64,000 nucleotides of DNA from Apibacter raozihei (lineage in GTDB: Bacteria; Bacteroidota; Bacteroidia; Flavobacteriales; Weeksellaceae): NCBI RefSeq assembly GCF_004014855.1, contig NZ_CP034930.1, forward strand, positions 2,399,716 to 2,463,715, written 5' to 3'. Below, one piece after another: positions 37,176-45,990 of the stretch. The notes beneath the pieces were generated by a model, which was not told the DNA's origin, did not search any database, and was given only the letters and a program-made list of their open reading frames with translations. Both the position numbers and the translations under genes were made by a program. How positions within the stretch are numbered: position 1 is the stretch's first letter; every line of letters starts with the position of its first letter.

Positions 37176-37880
37176 TTAATTATCATAAGTCCTTTTTCTT
37201 CCCCAAGTAATATTACGCTTTATTATTTTCCCGGGAATGCCTCCGATAATTACATTATTTTCAACAAATTGTTGCGTGACTAAACTTTTAATACCTACAA
37301 TTGAATTTGAAGAAACTTTTGATCCTTTTAAAAATGTACTGTTTGCACCTGCCCAGACATGGTCACCAATAGATATATTTTTAGCATAATTGATCCGCTT
37401 ATTTGTATTTATATCATAAATTGAATGAGAATCTCCGGTTCTGATTTCAATTCCATCAGAAAACATACAATCTTTACCTATTATAATTTCAGAATTAGGT
37501 TCTGTTGAAGCAATTAAAATATCTTCAAAAGTACTATGGGATCCAATTATGATTTTCCCATGATCATCTTCTATCCACAACGTTCCTTTTTCATTAAAAT
37601 AAATATGTTCATCTAGTTCGATGATACAATTATTACCCCTTATATAAAAAGTAACATTATTAAGCTTGCAATTACCATTAATTACTACTTTATTATTATT
37701 TCCTTTAATATCAAAAGTTATATTAGAAAAAACACAATTTGGACTATAAAAAATCAGATTATTTTCACCAATTATGTCATTATTAATTTTAAAACGAAGT
37801 GCGCTTTTTTTTATAAAATAATAAAATTTATAAAAATATTTATTAATAAATTTATTTTTATTTATTAATCCTTTAATCAT
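37176..37880 (-). CDS. Left-handed beta-helix acyltransferase (hexapeptide repeat)
   Basis: A 234-residue protein with loosely repeated hexapeptides across about 40-220 (IVGIKSLVT, VIGGIPGKIIKRN), and the histidine in SIGDHVWAGANSTFLKGSKV that is typical of LbH O-acetyltransferases acting on surface sugars. It overlaps the upstream GNAT-like gene by one base (TAATG), so translation is coupled. No polysaccharide gene cluster surrounds it, so the acceptor is unknown. Confidence 0.85.
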   Translation of the reverse strand: MIKGLINKNKFINKYFYKFYYFIKKSALRFKINNDIIGENNLIFYSPNCVFSNITFDIKGNNNKVVINGNCKLNNVTFYIRGNNCIIELDEHIYFNEKGTLWIEDDHGKIIIGSHSTFEDILIASTEPNSEIIIGKDCMFSDGIEIRTGDSHSIYDINTNKRINYAKNISIGDHVWAGANSTFLKGSKVSSNSIVGIKSLVTQQFVENNVIIGGIPGKIIKRNITWGRKRTYDN

Positions 37881-39010
37881 TATATTTCTTTATAATATGT
37901 TATTCTTCTTTTATGATTTACCGGATTATAATCTTTCCATAATAACTGAATACTTTTATTATCGTCAAGTTCAGGATTAGTTTCCAGATATTTAATTCCT
38001 TTAGAAGTAAATAATTCAAAAAATTCTTTAAGAACAATGGCAGTAATACCTTTTCTCTGATAATCCGGGTGTATACCTATTAAGTAGAAATTAGCCCATT
38101 CATTATTTTTAGAAGCACGTAAGAGATGAAACCATCCAAAAGGAAAAAGCTTACCATTAGCTTTTTGTAAAGCTTTGGAATAAGAAGGCATTGTTATTGC
38201 AAATCCGACCAGATTATTATTTTCATCTGCTATACATATAACGTAATCTTTATTAATAAAAGGAATATATTTTTTTTTGTAATAATCAATTTGTTTTTTT
38301 GAAAACGGAACATAGGTAGGTAATACTTTGTAGGTATCGTCAAGTAATTGAAAAATCTGATCGCTGTATTCCATTAACTCTTCTTTAGTCTTGAATTGAA
38401 GAGCTTTCAATTTATATTTTTCTTTCAAAAGTTTAGAAAAACGAATTACCTTTTCAGGAAGTTCAGATACTACTTCAATATAAAATTCAACCCATTCATT
38501 AGCCTTTAAAAAACCTAAATTTTTGAAATGTTCATGATAATAAGGAAAGTTGTAGATACCAATCATAGTAGCCAATTTGTCATATCCTTTGCTGAGCAGA
38601 CCTGCTTTATCCAGATTGGTAAATCCTACGGGACCTTCAATTCGGCGAAACTGATTTTCATTTGCCATATCGTAAGCCATAGCTAATAGAGATTTTGTAA
38701 CCTCAATATCATCTATAACATCAAACCATCCAAACCTCACCTTTTTTATTCCAAGATCTGTAACTTCTTTTTTGTTGATTATTACGGCAATGCGTCCGAC
38801 AATGTTTCCGCTTTTATAAGCAAGATATTTTTTGCATATAGAAAACTCAAAAACAGGATTTGTATTTTCGTCAAAAATTGCCATCTCTTCTGAAATCAAA
38901 GCCGGAACATAATACGGATTGTTTTTATATAAATTATTCGGAAATTTTATAAACTTTTTTAAATCTGATGATGTTATAACCTCTCTAACTTCAATTGAGT
39001 TCATAGGCAT
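37880..39010 (-). CDS. GNAT-fold protein of a Bacteroidota family, function unknown
   Basis: A 376-residue protein. The carboxyl third has a GNAT acetyl-CoA signature (YLIGIHPDYQRKGITAIVLKEFFE). The amino-terminal half (FIKFPNNLYKNNPYYVPAL, GRIAVIINKK, RIEGPVGFTNLDKAGLLSKGYD) is the conserved start of a family found widely in Bacteroidota and annotated only as N-acetyltransferase or hypothetical. ATG at 39010 is used; an ATG two codons on is also possible. It is the first gene of a two-gene operon. Confidence 0.82.
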   Translation of the reverse strand: MPMNSIEVREVITSSDLKKFIKFPNNLYKNNPYYVPALISEEMAIFDENTNPVFEFSICKKYLAYKSGNIVGRIAVIINKKEVTDLGIKKVRFGWFDVIDDIEVTKSLLAMAYDMANENQFRRIEGPVGFTNLDKAGLLSKGYDKLATMIGIYNFPYYHEHFKNLGFLKANEWVEFYIEVVSELPEKVIRFSKLLKEKYKLKALQFKTKEELMEYSDQIFQLLDDTYKVLPTYVPFSKKQIDYYKKKYIPFINKDYVICIADENNNLVGFAITMPSYSKALQKANGKLFPFGWFHLLRASKNNEWANFYLIGIHPDYQRKGITAIVLKEFFELFTSKGIKYLETNPELDDNKSIQLLWKDYNPVNHKRRITYYKEI

Positions 39011-39064
39011 GATTTTATTTTTACTGTCGATTTGTTATGTTAATGAAAAAAGGCATAATTTTAG

Positions 39065-39072
39065 CAAATATA
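39065..39072 (-). promoter_or_regulatory. Promoter -7 element for the GNAT-like/LbH operon
   Basis: The minus strand reads TATATTTG, an exact TAnnTTTG match, 55 bases before the ATG. Confidence 0.4.
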
Positions 39073-39146
39073 GTTATGAATTATGAATATTAAAATTTAA
39101 GTACGAAAATTACATTTATTAAAATAATATTTAGAAATTATATAGT

Positions 39147-39848
39147 ATGGCATATGATCCAATTTATTTATTAATAACTGGAGCTATCTTTGTGATAAGC
39201 TTTATAGTCCAAAACAGGTTAAAATCTAAATTTGATAAGTATTCAAAGACAAGATTATCCAATGGGATGAGCGGTAAAGAGATAGCTGAAAAAATGTTGA
39301 TAGACAATGGAATTACAGATGTTGAAGTAATTTCCACTTCGGGAATGCTTACAGATCACTATAATCCGGCTAATAAAACAGTTAATTTATCTGAAGGAGT
39401 TTACAGTCAGCGATCTACAGCTGCAGCAGCTGTAGCAGCTCATGAGTGTGGACATGCAGTTCAGCATGCCGTAGGATATTCGATGCTTCAGTTACGTTCC
39501 AAATTAGTGCCTGTGGTTAGTATCAGTTCTAATCTTCTGCAATGGGTTTTGCTGGCAGGAATAGCAATAATGGCTTATTCAGGTAACACTATTGTTTTGG
39601 CTATAGGTATAGCACTATTTGCAGTCACTACTCTTTTTGCATTTGTAACCCTACCGGTAGAATATGATGCAAGTAATAGAGCATTAGCCTGGTTAGAAAA
39701 CAATCAGATTGTACAGCCTAATGAATATGATGAATGTAAAGATGCTCTAAAGTGGGCAGCAAGAACTTATTTAGTAGCCGCTCTAGGGTCTTTAGCTCAA
39801 TTACTTTATTTTGTTATGATTTTATTAGGAAACAGAAGAAGCGAATAA
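39147..39848 (+). CDS. Membrane zinc metallopeptidase (YugP-like)
   Basis: A 233-residue integral membrane protein with HECGH at 99-103 (zinc ligands His99 and His103, catalytic Glu100), flanked by hydrophobic segments at about 5-22, 118-140, 145-170 and 205-228. This is the YugP/COG2738 family, related to M48 peptidases; its substrate is unknown. It lies 16 bases before aroB, so the two are probably one operon. Confidence 0.9.
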   Translation: MAYDPIYLLITGAIFVISFIVQNRLKSKFDKYSKTRLSNGMSGKEIAEKMLIDNGITDVEVISTSGMLTDHYNPANKTVNLSEGVYSQRSTAAAAVAAHECGHAVQHAVGYSMLQLRSKLVPVVSISSNLLQWVLLAGIAIMAYSGNTIVLAIGIALFAVTTLFAFVTLPVEYDASNRALAWLENNQIVQPNEYDECKDALKWAARTYLVAALGSLAQLLYFVMILLGNRRSE

Positions 39849-39864
39849 TTATATATACCAAAAA

Positions 39865-40917
39865 ATGAACGTTATTAATCCCATATATTACGCCGAGGAA
39901 GGAATTAAACAAATTAATCAGTTTATAAAAACTAATAATCCTACCAAAATAGTTTTTCTTGTTGATGAAAATACGCATGAATTTTGCCTGCCTCAAATTA
40001 TATCAGAGATAGAATCAGAATCTGAAATTGAAATTCTGGAAATAGAATCCGGTGAGGTCAATAAAAATTTATACGTATGTATCAATCTTTGGGAAGCTTT
40101 GACTGAACTAAAAATTGATAGAAAAGGTCTTATTATAAATATAGGAGGGGGAGTGCTTACAGATATGGGAGCCTTTGTAGCCAACTGTTATAAAAGAGGT
40201 GTAAGTTTTATAAATGTACCGACCACCCTGTTATCTATGGTAGATGCTTCTATAGGGGGGAAAACCGGTGTGGACTTGGGCAGTCATAAAAATCAGATAG
40301 GAAATTTTGCTCTTCCTGAATTGGTTATGGTAGATCCAGGTTTTTTATCCACCTTATCAAAAGAACAAATTCTCAGTGGTTTTGCAGAAATTATAAAACA
40401 CGGATTAATTGCAGACGAAAAATATTGGAAAGAAATAACTTCTCTTAACGGAATACATCTGGAAGATATGGATGACTTAATCAGAACTAGTATTGAAATT
40501 AAGAAAGAAGTAGTTTCTCAGGATTTTACAGAAACAGGATTAAGAAAAATATTAAATTTCGGACATACCATTGGACATGCTGTTGAAAGTTTCTTTCTGG
40601 AACAGGGTAATCCTATTTTACATGGGGAGGGTGTAGCTATGGGAATGATAGTGGAAAGTTACATATCCGTTAAAAAAGGATTATTATCAGAATTGGAGTA
40701 TGAAGATATCAAAGAGTATATTTTGTCATTGTATAAAAAGATAGATATTAAAGAAGATTATTTTAAGGAGATATTTAACTTTATGCAGAATGATAAGAAA
40801 AATACAAATAATGAAATCAAATTTGTATTACTGGAAAGAATAGGAAAAGCCGTATTCGATGTTGCGGTAGATGAAGATATTGTAAAGCAGGCCTTACGTA
40901 ATTATAATCAATTGTAA
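39865..40917 (+). CDS. aroB: 3-dehydroquinate synthase
   Basis: AroB cyclises DAHP to 3-dehydroquinate in the shikimate pathway using NAD and a divalent metal. The 350-residue protein has the NAD loop NIGGGVLTDMGAF, the PTTLLSMVDASIGGKTGVD segment, the catalytic-site helix GFAEIIKHGLI, and metal-binding histidines in FGHTIGHAVE and LHGEGVAMGM. Length is typical. It is followed by a strong terminator. Confidence 0.96.
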   Translation: MNVINPIYYAEEGIKQINQFIKTNNPTKIVFLVDENTHEFCLPQIISEIESESEIEILEIESGEVNKNLYVCINLWEALTELKIDRKGLIINIGGGVLTDMGAFVANCYKRGVSFINVPTTLLSMVDASIGGKTGVDLGSHKNQIGNFALPELVMVDPGFLSTLSKEQILSGFAEIIKHGLIADEKYWKEITSLNGIHLEDMDDLIRTSIEIKKEVVSQDFTETGLRKILNFGHTIGHAVESFFLEQGNPILHGEGVAMGMIVESYISVKKGLLSELEYEDIKEYILSLYKKIDIKEDYFKEIFNFMQNDKKNTNNEIKFVLLERIGKAVFDVAVDEDIVKQALRNYNQL

Positions 40918-40929
40918 ATATAGATAAAT

Positions 40930-40964
40930 AAAAAGAGAGAATATATATTCTCTCTTTTTATTTT
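40930..40964 (+). terminator. Terminator after aroB
   Basis: A perfect 30-base palindrome (AAAAAGAGAGAATAT with ATATTCTCTCTTTTT, 40930-40959). It ends in a T-run. Confidence 0.85.
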
Positions 40965-40991
40965 GAAATACTATGCTCTAGTTAATTTAAT

Positions 40992-41022
40992 TTTGTAAAA
41001 TCAATTAAACGCCCTATATTTG
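40992..41022 (+). promoter_or_regulatory. Promoter of the rpsF-rpsR-rplI operon
   Basis: TTTG at 40992-40995, a 19-base spacer, then TATATTTG at 41015-41022. This is a complete match to the Bacteroidetes TTTG-N19-TAnnTTTG promoter, the best in the window. The ATG follows 31 bases later. Confidence 0.8.
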
Positions 41023-41053
41023 CCGTTCGAAAAAATAATAAAAAATTTGATTT

Positions 41054-41395
41054 ATGAATCATTATGAAACTGTTTTCATATTAACTCCCGTTCTATCGGA
41101 TTCTCAGGTAGAGGAAGCAGTTAAATCTTTTGAGAACCTTCTCAAAGAAAACAACGCAACTATTGTAAACCAGGAAAACTGGGGATTAAAAAAATTAGCT
41201 TATTCAATTCAGCTTAAAAGAAACGGATTCTATCATCTTATTGAGTTTCAAGCTCCCGGAGATATTGTGAATACTCTGGAATTAGCATTCAAAAGAGACG
41301 AAAGAATTTTAAGATTTCTTACCGTGAAATTAGATAAACACGGAGTAGAATGGGCTAGAAAAAGAGAAGAAAAAGTTAAATCTTTAAAAAAATAA
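41054..41395 (+). CDS. rpsF: 30S ribosomal protein S6
   Basis: S6 (113 residues) binds S18 and the central domain of 16S rRNA. The amino terminus [16 protein letters not shown] and the [25 protein letters not shown] core are typical. It leads the conserved rpsF-rpsR-rplI operon. Confidence 0.98.
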   Translation: MNHYETVFILTPVLSDSQVEEAVKSFENLLKENNATIVNQENWGLKKLAYSIQLKRNGFYHLIEFQAPGDIVNTLELAFKRDERILRFLTVKLDKHGVEWARKREEKVKSLKK

Positions 41396-41398
41396 GAC

Positions 41399-41704
41399 AT
41401 GGCAATAGATGATCTAGCAAAACAGGCAGCAGGAGGAAATGCCAGCGAAGTTAAGTTTTTAAGTCAGTTAGATATTGACACCAAAACAGAAAAAAAATAT
41501 TGCCGTTTCAAAAAATACGGTATTAAATACGTTGATTATAAAGATCCTGATTTTTTATTAAAATTTGTAAACGAACAAGGTAAAATTCTTCCAAGAAGAC
41601 TTACCGGAACTTCTTTAAAATTTCAAAGAAAAGTATCTCAAGCAATTAAAAGAGCAAGACATTTGGCATTATTACCATATGTAGGAGATCAGTTAAAACC
41701 TTAA
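41399..41704 (+). CDS. rpsR: 30S ribosomal protein S18
   Basis: S18 (101 residues) with the conserved core [21 protein letters not shown] and [28 protein letters not shown]. The amino-terminal extension of about 25 residues is longer than in E. coli S18 and common in this phylum. The visible sequence has one Cys (YCRFKKYG) rather than a zinc motif. It starts 3 bases after rpsF. Confidence 0.98.
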   Translation: MAIDDLAKQAAGGNASEVKFLSQLDIDTKTEKKYCRFKKYGIKYVDYKDPDFLLKFVNEQGKILPRRLTGTSLKFQRKVSQAIKRARHLALLPYVGDQLKP

Positions 41705-41723
41705 TTCAAAGAAAAAAGAAATC

Positions 41724-42188
41724 ATGGAAGTAATTCTTAAAAAAGACGTAGAAAATTTAGGATTAGAGTTTGACGTGGTTAATGTTAAGCCAGGTTATGC
41801 TCGTAATTTTTTAATTCCTCAAGGATTAGCTTTACTAGCTACACCTAAAAATAAAGCAGCTTTAGAAGCTACTTTAGAGGAAAGAGCTGCAGAAGAAGCA
41901 GCATTAGTTAAAACAGCTAACGAAATTGTTGCCAAATTAAAAGAAGTTACCGTTACTATTCCTGCAAAAGTAGGTACAGGAGACAGACTCTTCGGTTCTG
42001 TAAACAATAACGATTTAGCAGAAGCTTTAGCTAAAGCAGGTGTTAAAATTGAAAAAAAATACATCAAAATTCCTGGAAATACAATCAAAAGATTAGGAAA
42101 ATATACTGCTAAAGTTCGTTTACACAGAACTGTAGAATATGATTACTCATTTGATGTTGTTTCAGATGGAGTAACTGCTGAAGATTAA
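41724..42188 (+). CDS. rplI: 50S ribosomal protein L9
   Basis: L9 (154 residues): amino-terminal rRNA-binding domain MEVILKKDVENLG...VKPGYARNFLIPQGLA, a long connecting helix with an Ala/Glu-rich run (about 44-75), and the carboxyl domain DRLFGSVNNNDLAEAL. Last gene of the operon. Confidence 0.98.
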   Translation: MEVILKKDVENLGLEFDVVNVKPGYARNFLIPQGLALLATPKNKAALEATLEERAAEEAALVKTANEIVAKLKEVTVTIPAKVGTGDRLFGSVNNNDLAEALAKAGVKIEKKYIKIPGNTIKRLGKYTAKVRLHRTVEYDYSFDVVSDGVTAED

Positions 42189-42216
42189 TTTATCCGAGTT
42201 TAATCGGTAATAATAT

Positions 42217-42250
42217 AAACGGCTGATAGATTTATCAGCCGTTTTTCTTT
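42217..42250 (+). terminator. Terminator after rplI
   Basis: AAACGGCTGATA (42217-42228) with TATCAGCCGTTT (42233-42244), a perfect 12-bp stem with a 4-base loop and trailing T-run. Confidence 0.85.
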
Positions 42251-42259
42251 TTATTTATC

Positions 42260-42290
42260 TTGTTATTTAGATGGTCATATAATATATTTG
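42260..42290 (+). promoter_or_regulatory. Promoter of the NIF3-family gene
   Basis: TTG at 42260-42262, a 20-base spacer, and TATATTTG at 42283-42290. This rules out the TTG as a start codon and supports the ATG at 42308. Confidence 0.6.
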
Positions 42291-42307
42291 AAAATAAAAT
42301 AAAAGAA

Positions 42308-43408
42308 ATGAAAGTAGCCGATATATCTAGCTTGTTAGAAAAAATAGCTCCGGTTTCCAATGCTGAATCATTTGATAATGTAGGTTTACTTGTAGGCAAT
42401 CAATCCGATAATATTAAAGGAATCCTTATAACATTAGACTGCCTGGAAGAAGTAGTAGAAGAAGCGATTCATTGCGAATGCAATCTGATAGTAACGTTCC
42501 ATCCTATAATTTTTTCAGGTTTGAAATCAATAACTGGTAAAAACTATGTTGAAAAAGCAGTGATTAAAGCAATTAGAAATAATATTAATATATATGCTAT
42601 ACATACGAATTTAGATATTGCCAAAGAAGGAGTAAATTACGAAATAGCAAAACGTTTAGGAGTACACAATTTAAAACCTCTAATTCCTAAAATTCAAGGA
42701 ATAAAAAAAATACAAACCTATGTCCCTGTTTCACATGTAGAGAATGTTCAAAAAGCATTGTTTGAATCTGGAGCTGGTGAAATTGGAAATTATAAGAATT
42801 GTAGCTTTAAAATTGAGGGTAAAGGTTCATTCTTACCCACGGAAAATTCTCAGCCTTATATCGGAGAGATTAATAAACCGGAAGAAGTTGATGAAATACA
42901 GGTTAGTGTAATTTTTGAAGATTACAAACAATACAAGATATTGAATTCCCTGCGTGAATCGCACCCCTATGAAGAAATTGCATATGAAATATATACTCTG
43001 GAAAATGAAAATCAGGATTTAGGTATGGGTAGGATTGGAGAGCTTGAATATGAGATTTCCGAAACTGACTTTTTGCAAAAATTAAAATTATCATTACCTA
43101 CAAAGTGCATTCGTCATACATCTTTTACAAGTAAAAAAGTGAAAAAAGTGGCACTGCTTGGAGGTTCAGGTAGTTTTGCTATAAAAAAAGCTATAGCAGC
43201 CGGAGCAGATGCGTTTGTAACTTCTGATATTAAGTATCATGAGTTTTTTCAGGCAGAAGGAAAAATTTTACTAGCAGATATAGGTCATTATGAAAGTGAA
43301 CAGTTTACCAAAAATTTGCTCTTCAATTATTTAAAAAATTATATTTCTGAATCTTGTAAAATGGTAATTTCTGAAGTAAAAACTAATCCGGTAAAATATT
43401 TTTTATGA
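42308..43408 (+). CDS. Nif3-like dinuclear metal center protein
   Basis: A 366-residue NIF3/YbgI-family protein, a hexameric ring with a two-metal site in each subunit. Metal ligands lie in TFHPIIFSG and AIHTNLD near the amino terminus and in DIGHYESEQF near the carboxyl end. The middle section (about 130-235) is the extra PII-like domain found in the longer form of the family. Biological role is unsettled (GTP cyclohydrolase 1 type 2 is an old label). ATG 42308 is the start because promoter elements overlap anything upstream. Confidence 0.92.
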   Translation: MKVADISSLLEKIAPVSNAESFDNVGLLVGNQSDNIKGILITLDCLEEVVEEAIHCECNLIVTFHPIIFSGLKSITGKNYVEKAVIKAIRNNINIYAIHTNLDIAKEGVNYEIAKRLGVHNLKPLIPKIQGIKKIQTYVPVSHVENVQKALFESGAGEIGNYKNCSFKIEGKGSFLPTENSQPYIGEINKPEEVDEIQVSVIFEDYKQYKILNSLRESHPYEEIAYEIYTLENENQDLGMGRIGELEYEISETDFLQKLKLSLPTKCIRHTSFTSKKVKKVALLGGSGSFAIKKAIAAGADAFVTSDIKYHEFFQAEGKILLADIGHYESEQFTKNLLFNYLKNYISESCKMVISEVKTNPVKYFL

Positions 43409-43511
43409 AATATAATAAATAGTAACATGAGTAGATGACATTAGTCAAATAAAGTTGCTAGTTACTAAGCGGAAATCTTTGATTAAATATCAAATATATC
43501 ATAAAATTTAG

Positions 43512-43519
43512 TAATTTTG
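43512..43519 (+). promoter_or_regulatory. Promoter -7 element of the zinc-ribbon-family gene
   Basis: TAATTTTG, an exact TAnnTTTG match, 51 bases before the ATG at 43571. Confidence 0.4.
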
Positions 43520-43570
43520 CAATCTTAAAGAAAGTTGAAAATAAATTCTAAAAATAATTATACCAACCCT

Positions 43571-44353
43571 ATGGCTACAAATAAAAAAGCGGATACCACT
43601 ACAGTAGAAGAAAAGCTGAGAGCATTATATGATTTACAAATCATAGATTCTCGTTTGGATGAGTTAAAAAATTTACGGGGTGAGTTACCTATAGAAGTTG
43701 AGGATTTGGAAAATGAAATTGCTGGTTTAGAAAAAAGAATTGGAAAAATTGAAGATGAAGTAGTAAACCTGACGAATGATATTAAAGTAAAAAACGAATT
43801 AAACAAAAATTCTGAAGCTCAGATTAAAAAATACAAATCTCAGCAAGATAATGTGAGAAATAACAGAGAGTTTGAAGCTTTAACAAAAGAAATTGAATAT
43901 CAAGAGCTGGAGATTCAATTACAGAACAAGAAAATTAAAGAGCTTAATGCTAAAATCGAGTTCAAAAAGTCACAGATAGAAGAACAAAGAGTAAAATTTT
44001 CTAGTTTTGAAGATCACTTAAATCATAAAAAAGCGGAATTATCTAACTTAATAAAAGAAACTGAAAAAGAAGAAAATTTTCTTTTGGAAAAATCTCAGGA
44101 GTTTGCTTCTAAAATAGATGAAAGACTTCTTAATAGCTATTACAGAATCCGAAAAAGTTCTAAAAACGGTCTAGCTATAACCAGTTTAGATAGAGGTGCT
44201 GTAGTAGGTTCATTCTTTACTGTACCTCCTCAAAAACAAGTAGAAATTGCTTCGAGAAAAAAAATAATTTTAGATGAGCATAGCGGTAAAATTCTGGTAG
44301 ATGAGTACTTAGCCAGAGAAGAACAAGAAAAAATGCAAGATTTATTGAAATAA
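43571..44353 (+). CDS. COG1579 (C4 zinc-ribbon/coiled-coil) family protein without zinc cysteines
   Basis: A 260-residue protein, mostly a long coiled-coil hairpin (about 15-185, dense in Glu/Lys/Leu), followed by the carboxyl domain of the CT398/COG1579 family (YRIRKSSKNGLAITSLDRGAVVGSFF...VPPQKQVEIASRKKIILDEHSGKILVDEYLA). In most relatives the last part has CxxC...CxxC zinc pairs; here they read VVGS and DEHS, so no zinc ribbon can form. Function of the family is unclear; links to nucleic-acid binding and secretion have been suggested. ATG 43571 (MATNKKAD) is preferred over a TTG 36 bases upstream. Confidence 0.88.
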   Translation: MATNKKADTTTVEEKLRALYDLQIIDSRLDELKNLRGELPIEVEDLENEIAGLEKRIGKIEDEVVNLTNDIKVKNELNKNSEAQIKKYKSQQDNVRNNREFEALTKEIEYQELEIQLQNKKIKELNAKIEFKKSQIEEQRVKFSSFEDHLNHKKAELSNLIKETEKEENFLLEKSQEFASKIDERLLNSYYRIRKSSKNGLAITSLDRGAVVGSFFTVPPQKQVEIASRKKIILDEHSGKILVDEYLAREEQEKMQDLLK

Positions 44354-44379
44354 ATATTTCTTTAATAATAATAAATTAT

Positions 44380-44412
44380 AAGCAATTCTATTTTAGAATT
44401 GCTTTTTTTTTT
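44380..44412 (+). terminator. Terminator after zinc-ribbon-family gene
   Basis: AAGCAATTCTA (44380-44390) with TAGAATTGCTT (44394-44404), a perfect 11-bp stem with 3-base loop, followed by a T-run. Confidence 0.85.
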
Positions 44413-44505
44413 AACTTTAATTATAAATTTTAAGATTTTAATTCAACCAATTTAATGATTAAAAATTAGAATTAATAAAACCTGATTAATCTTAATTGAC
44501 AAATA

Positions 44506-45366
44506 ATGAAAAAATCATCAGACAATGATACTATTCCCTCAGATATAAATAAACGGATAAATGAATTTATTACTCAGTTTAGATCCAAGCCCATTTATTT
44601 ACCTATTAATAAACAAGAGCTGGAAAATGTTGTTGAAAAATTATTCTCTCAAATGTTTCCAATTTGTGAAATTCCGGATAATAATCAATCAGAAGCAGAA
44701 CTATTACTTATTTATAAAATTTTGCTTTCCAATTTTTCAAGACTTATGGAAGCTGATAAAGCTGAAAAGATAATTATTGATTTTTTCACTAAAATATCAG
44801 GTATTCAACAAAGACTTTATAACGATGCACAAACATTCTTAGCTCATGATCCGGCCGCAGAATCACTTGAAGAAATTGTATTGACCTATCCAGGATTTTT
44901 TGCATTATCAGTTCATCGTATTGCACATGAATTTTATAAAATGCAGGTGCCTATCATACCGCGTCTTTTTTCTGAATATGCTCATGCTAAAGTGGGTGTT
45001 GATATACATCCGGGAGCGAAAATAGGAGATAATTTCTTTTTAGACCATGGAACTGGGACAGTGATAGGAGAAACTACCATTATTGGTAATAATGTTAAAA
45101 TTTATCAGGGAGTTACTTTGGGAGCTCTTTTTGTAACTAAAAATCTATCTAAGGTTAAAAGACATCCAACCGTTGAGGATAACGTAGTCATTTATGCAGG
45201 AGCGACTATTTTAGGAGGTGAAACAAGTATTGGTCATGATTCTGTTATAGGAGGAAATGTTTGGCTTACACATTCTGTAGAACCATATACTTTGGCTTAT
45301 TATTCATCTGAAATGAAAATAAAAACGATCAAAGATTTTAAAGAACCTCTAAATTTTATAATATAA
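44506..45366 (+). CDS. Serine O-acetyltransferase
   Basis: Converts serine and acetyl-CoA to O-acetylserine, the precursor of cysteine. The 286-residue protein has a helical amino-terminal domain and a left-handed beta-helix carboxyl domain, with the family signature VGVDIHPGAKIGDNFFLDHGTGTVIGET; the catalytic His is in FALSVHRIAHEF (helical part) or the DHGTG loop. It resembles the EpsC-type enzyme of Bacteroidota. No cysteine synthase is adjacent. A decayed reading frame follows it. Confidence 0.93.
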   Translation: MKKSSDNDTIPSDINKRINEFITQFRSKPIYLPINKQELENVVEKLFSQMFPICEIPDNNQSEAELLLIYKILLSNFSRLMEADKAEKIIIDFFTKISGIQQRLYNDAQTFLAHDPAAESLEEIVLTYPGFFALSVHRIAHEFYKMQVPIIPRLFSEYAHAKVGVDIHPGAKIGDNFFLDHGTGTVIGETTIIGNNVKIYQGVTLGALFVTKNLSKVKRHPTVEDNVVIYAGATILGGETSIGHDSVIGGNVWLTHSVEPYTLAYYSSEMKIKTIKDFKEPLNFII

Positions 45367-45397
45367 AAAGAAGAAGATAAAAGTAAATTTTGAGTAA

Positions 45398-45678
45398 CCT
45401 AAAATATATTCAAAAGTAACAGCTAAAAAATAATTGAAGATTTTCCTGAAGGAGTAGATTTTTTGATAAAAGGGTTTGGTGAAGTGCTAAAAAAAGTCAA
45501 TTCCGTTAAGCCTTCAGATTCTCCGATTATTTCGGGAGGAATTCCATGTTCTCATTCACAGCAAGGATTAGGTGCGTGTTTTATACCTCAAACATTAATT
45601 ATATAGTATAGATCACTACCGATCCAAATACAAGGTAATAAGCCAAATGTATATTATTATATTGATACAAATAAATAA
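45398..45678 (+). pseudogene. Decayed protein-coding remnant of unknown origin
   Basis: A protein-like reading is spread over two frames with no start codon. Frame one ends AAAAAA then TAA at 45431 (PKIYSKVTAKK); shifting one base at that A-run continues IIEDFPEGVDFLIKGFGEVLKKVNSV, SPIISGGIPCSHSQQGLGAC and FIPQTLII, then an in-frame TAG at 45604, then YRSLPIQIQGNKPNVYYYIDTNK and TAA at 45676-45678. The higher G+C and protein-like composition contrast with the flanks. I do not recognise the parent family. Confidence 0.45.
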
Positions 45679-45945
45679 AATAAAACCCCAAACTATATAC
45701 GATTTAATTTTTTCTATAGGACTATTATTAATTTTAAATATGATTATTAAAAAAATCTCAAATAGTAAATCAATCAGGTAAAAATACCATAAAAAGATAA
45801 GTAAATAGAATAATTAAATCCAAAGTGGATATATTAAGTGAAGATATAGATTAGTTTTTAAGCTTTAACATTACAAAAAAATTTAACAATTTGTATAACA
45901 TATTTATGATTTAGTTTTATAGTTTACAAATCAGATTATACGAAT
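45679..45945. other. AT-rich intergenic region upstream of the pgm terminator
   Basis: Together with the remnant at 45398-45678 this makes a 600-base gap. A short frame here would encode a hydrophobic stretch (TIYDLIFSIGLLLILNMIIKK), possibly another piece of the same decayed gene or chance. Nothing else is seen. Confidence 0.4.
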
Positions 45946-45978
45946 AAAAAAATGTCTGATAAATTCAGACATTTTTTC
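45946..45978 (-). terminator. Terminator after pgm operon
   Basis: AAAAATGTCTGA (45948-45959) with TCAGACATTTTT (45965-45976), a perfect 12-bp stem with 5-base loop, A-run and T-run on both sides. Confidence 0.8.
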
Positions 45979-45990
45979 TCGTAAAAAGAA

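Noticed and set aside
42260-42262. TTG as start for the NIF3 gene
   Set aside because: It coincides with a -33 promoter element; the ATG at 42308 gives the normal family amino terminus. The same reasoning excludes TTG starts at 59882 (lpdA), 43535, 30761 and 32018.
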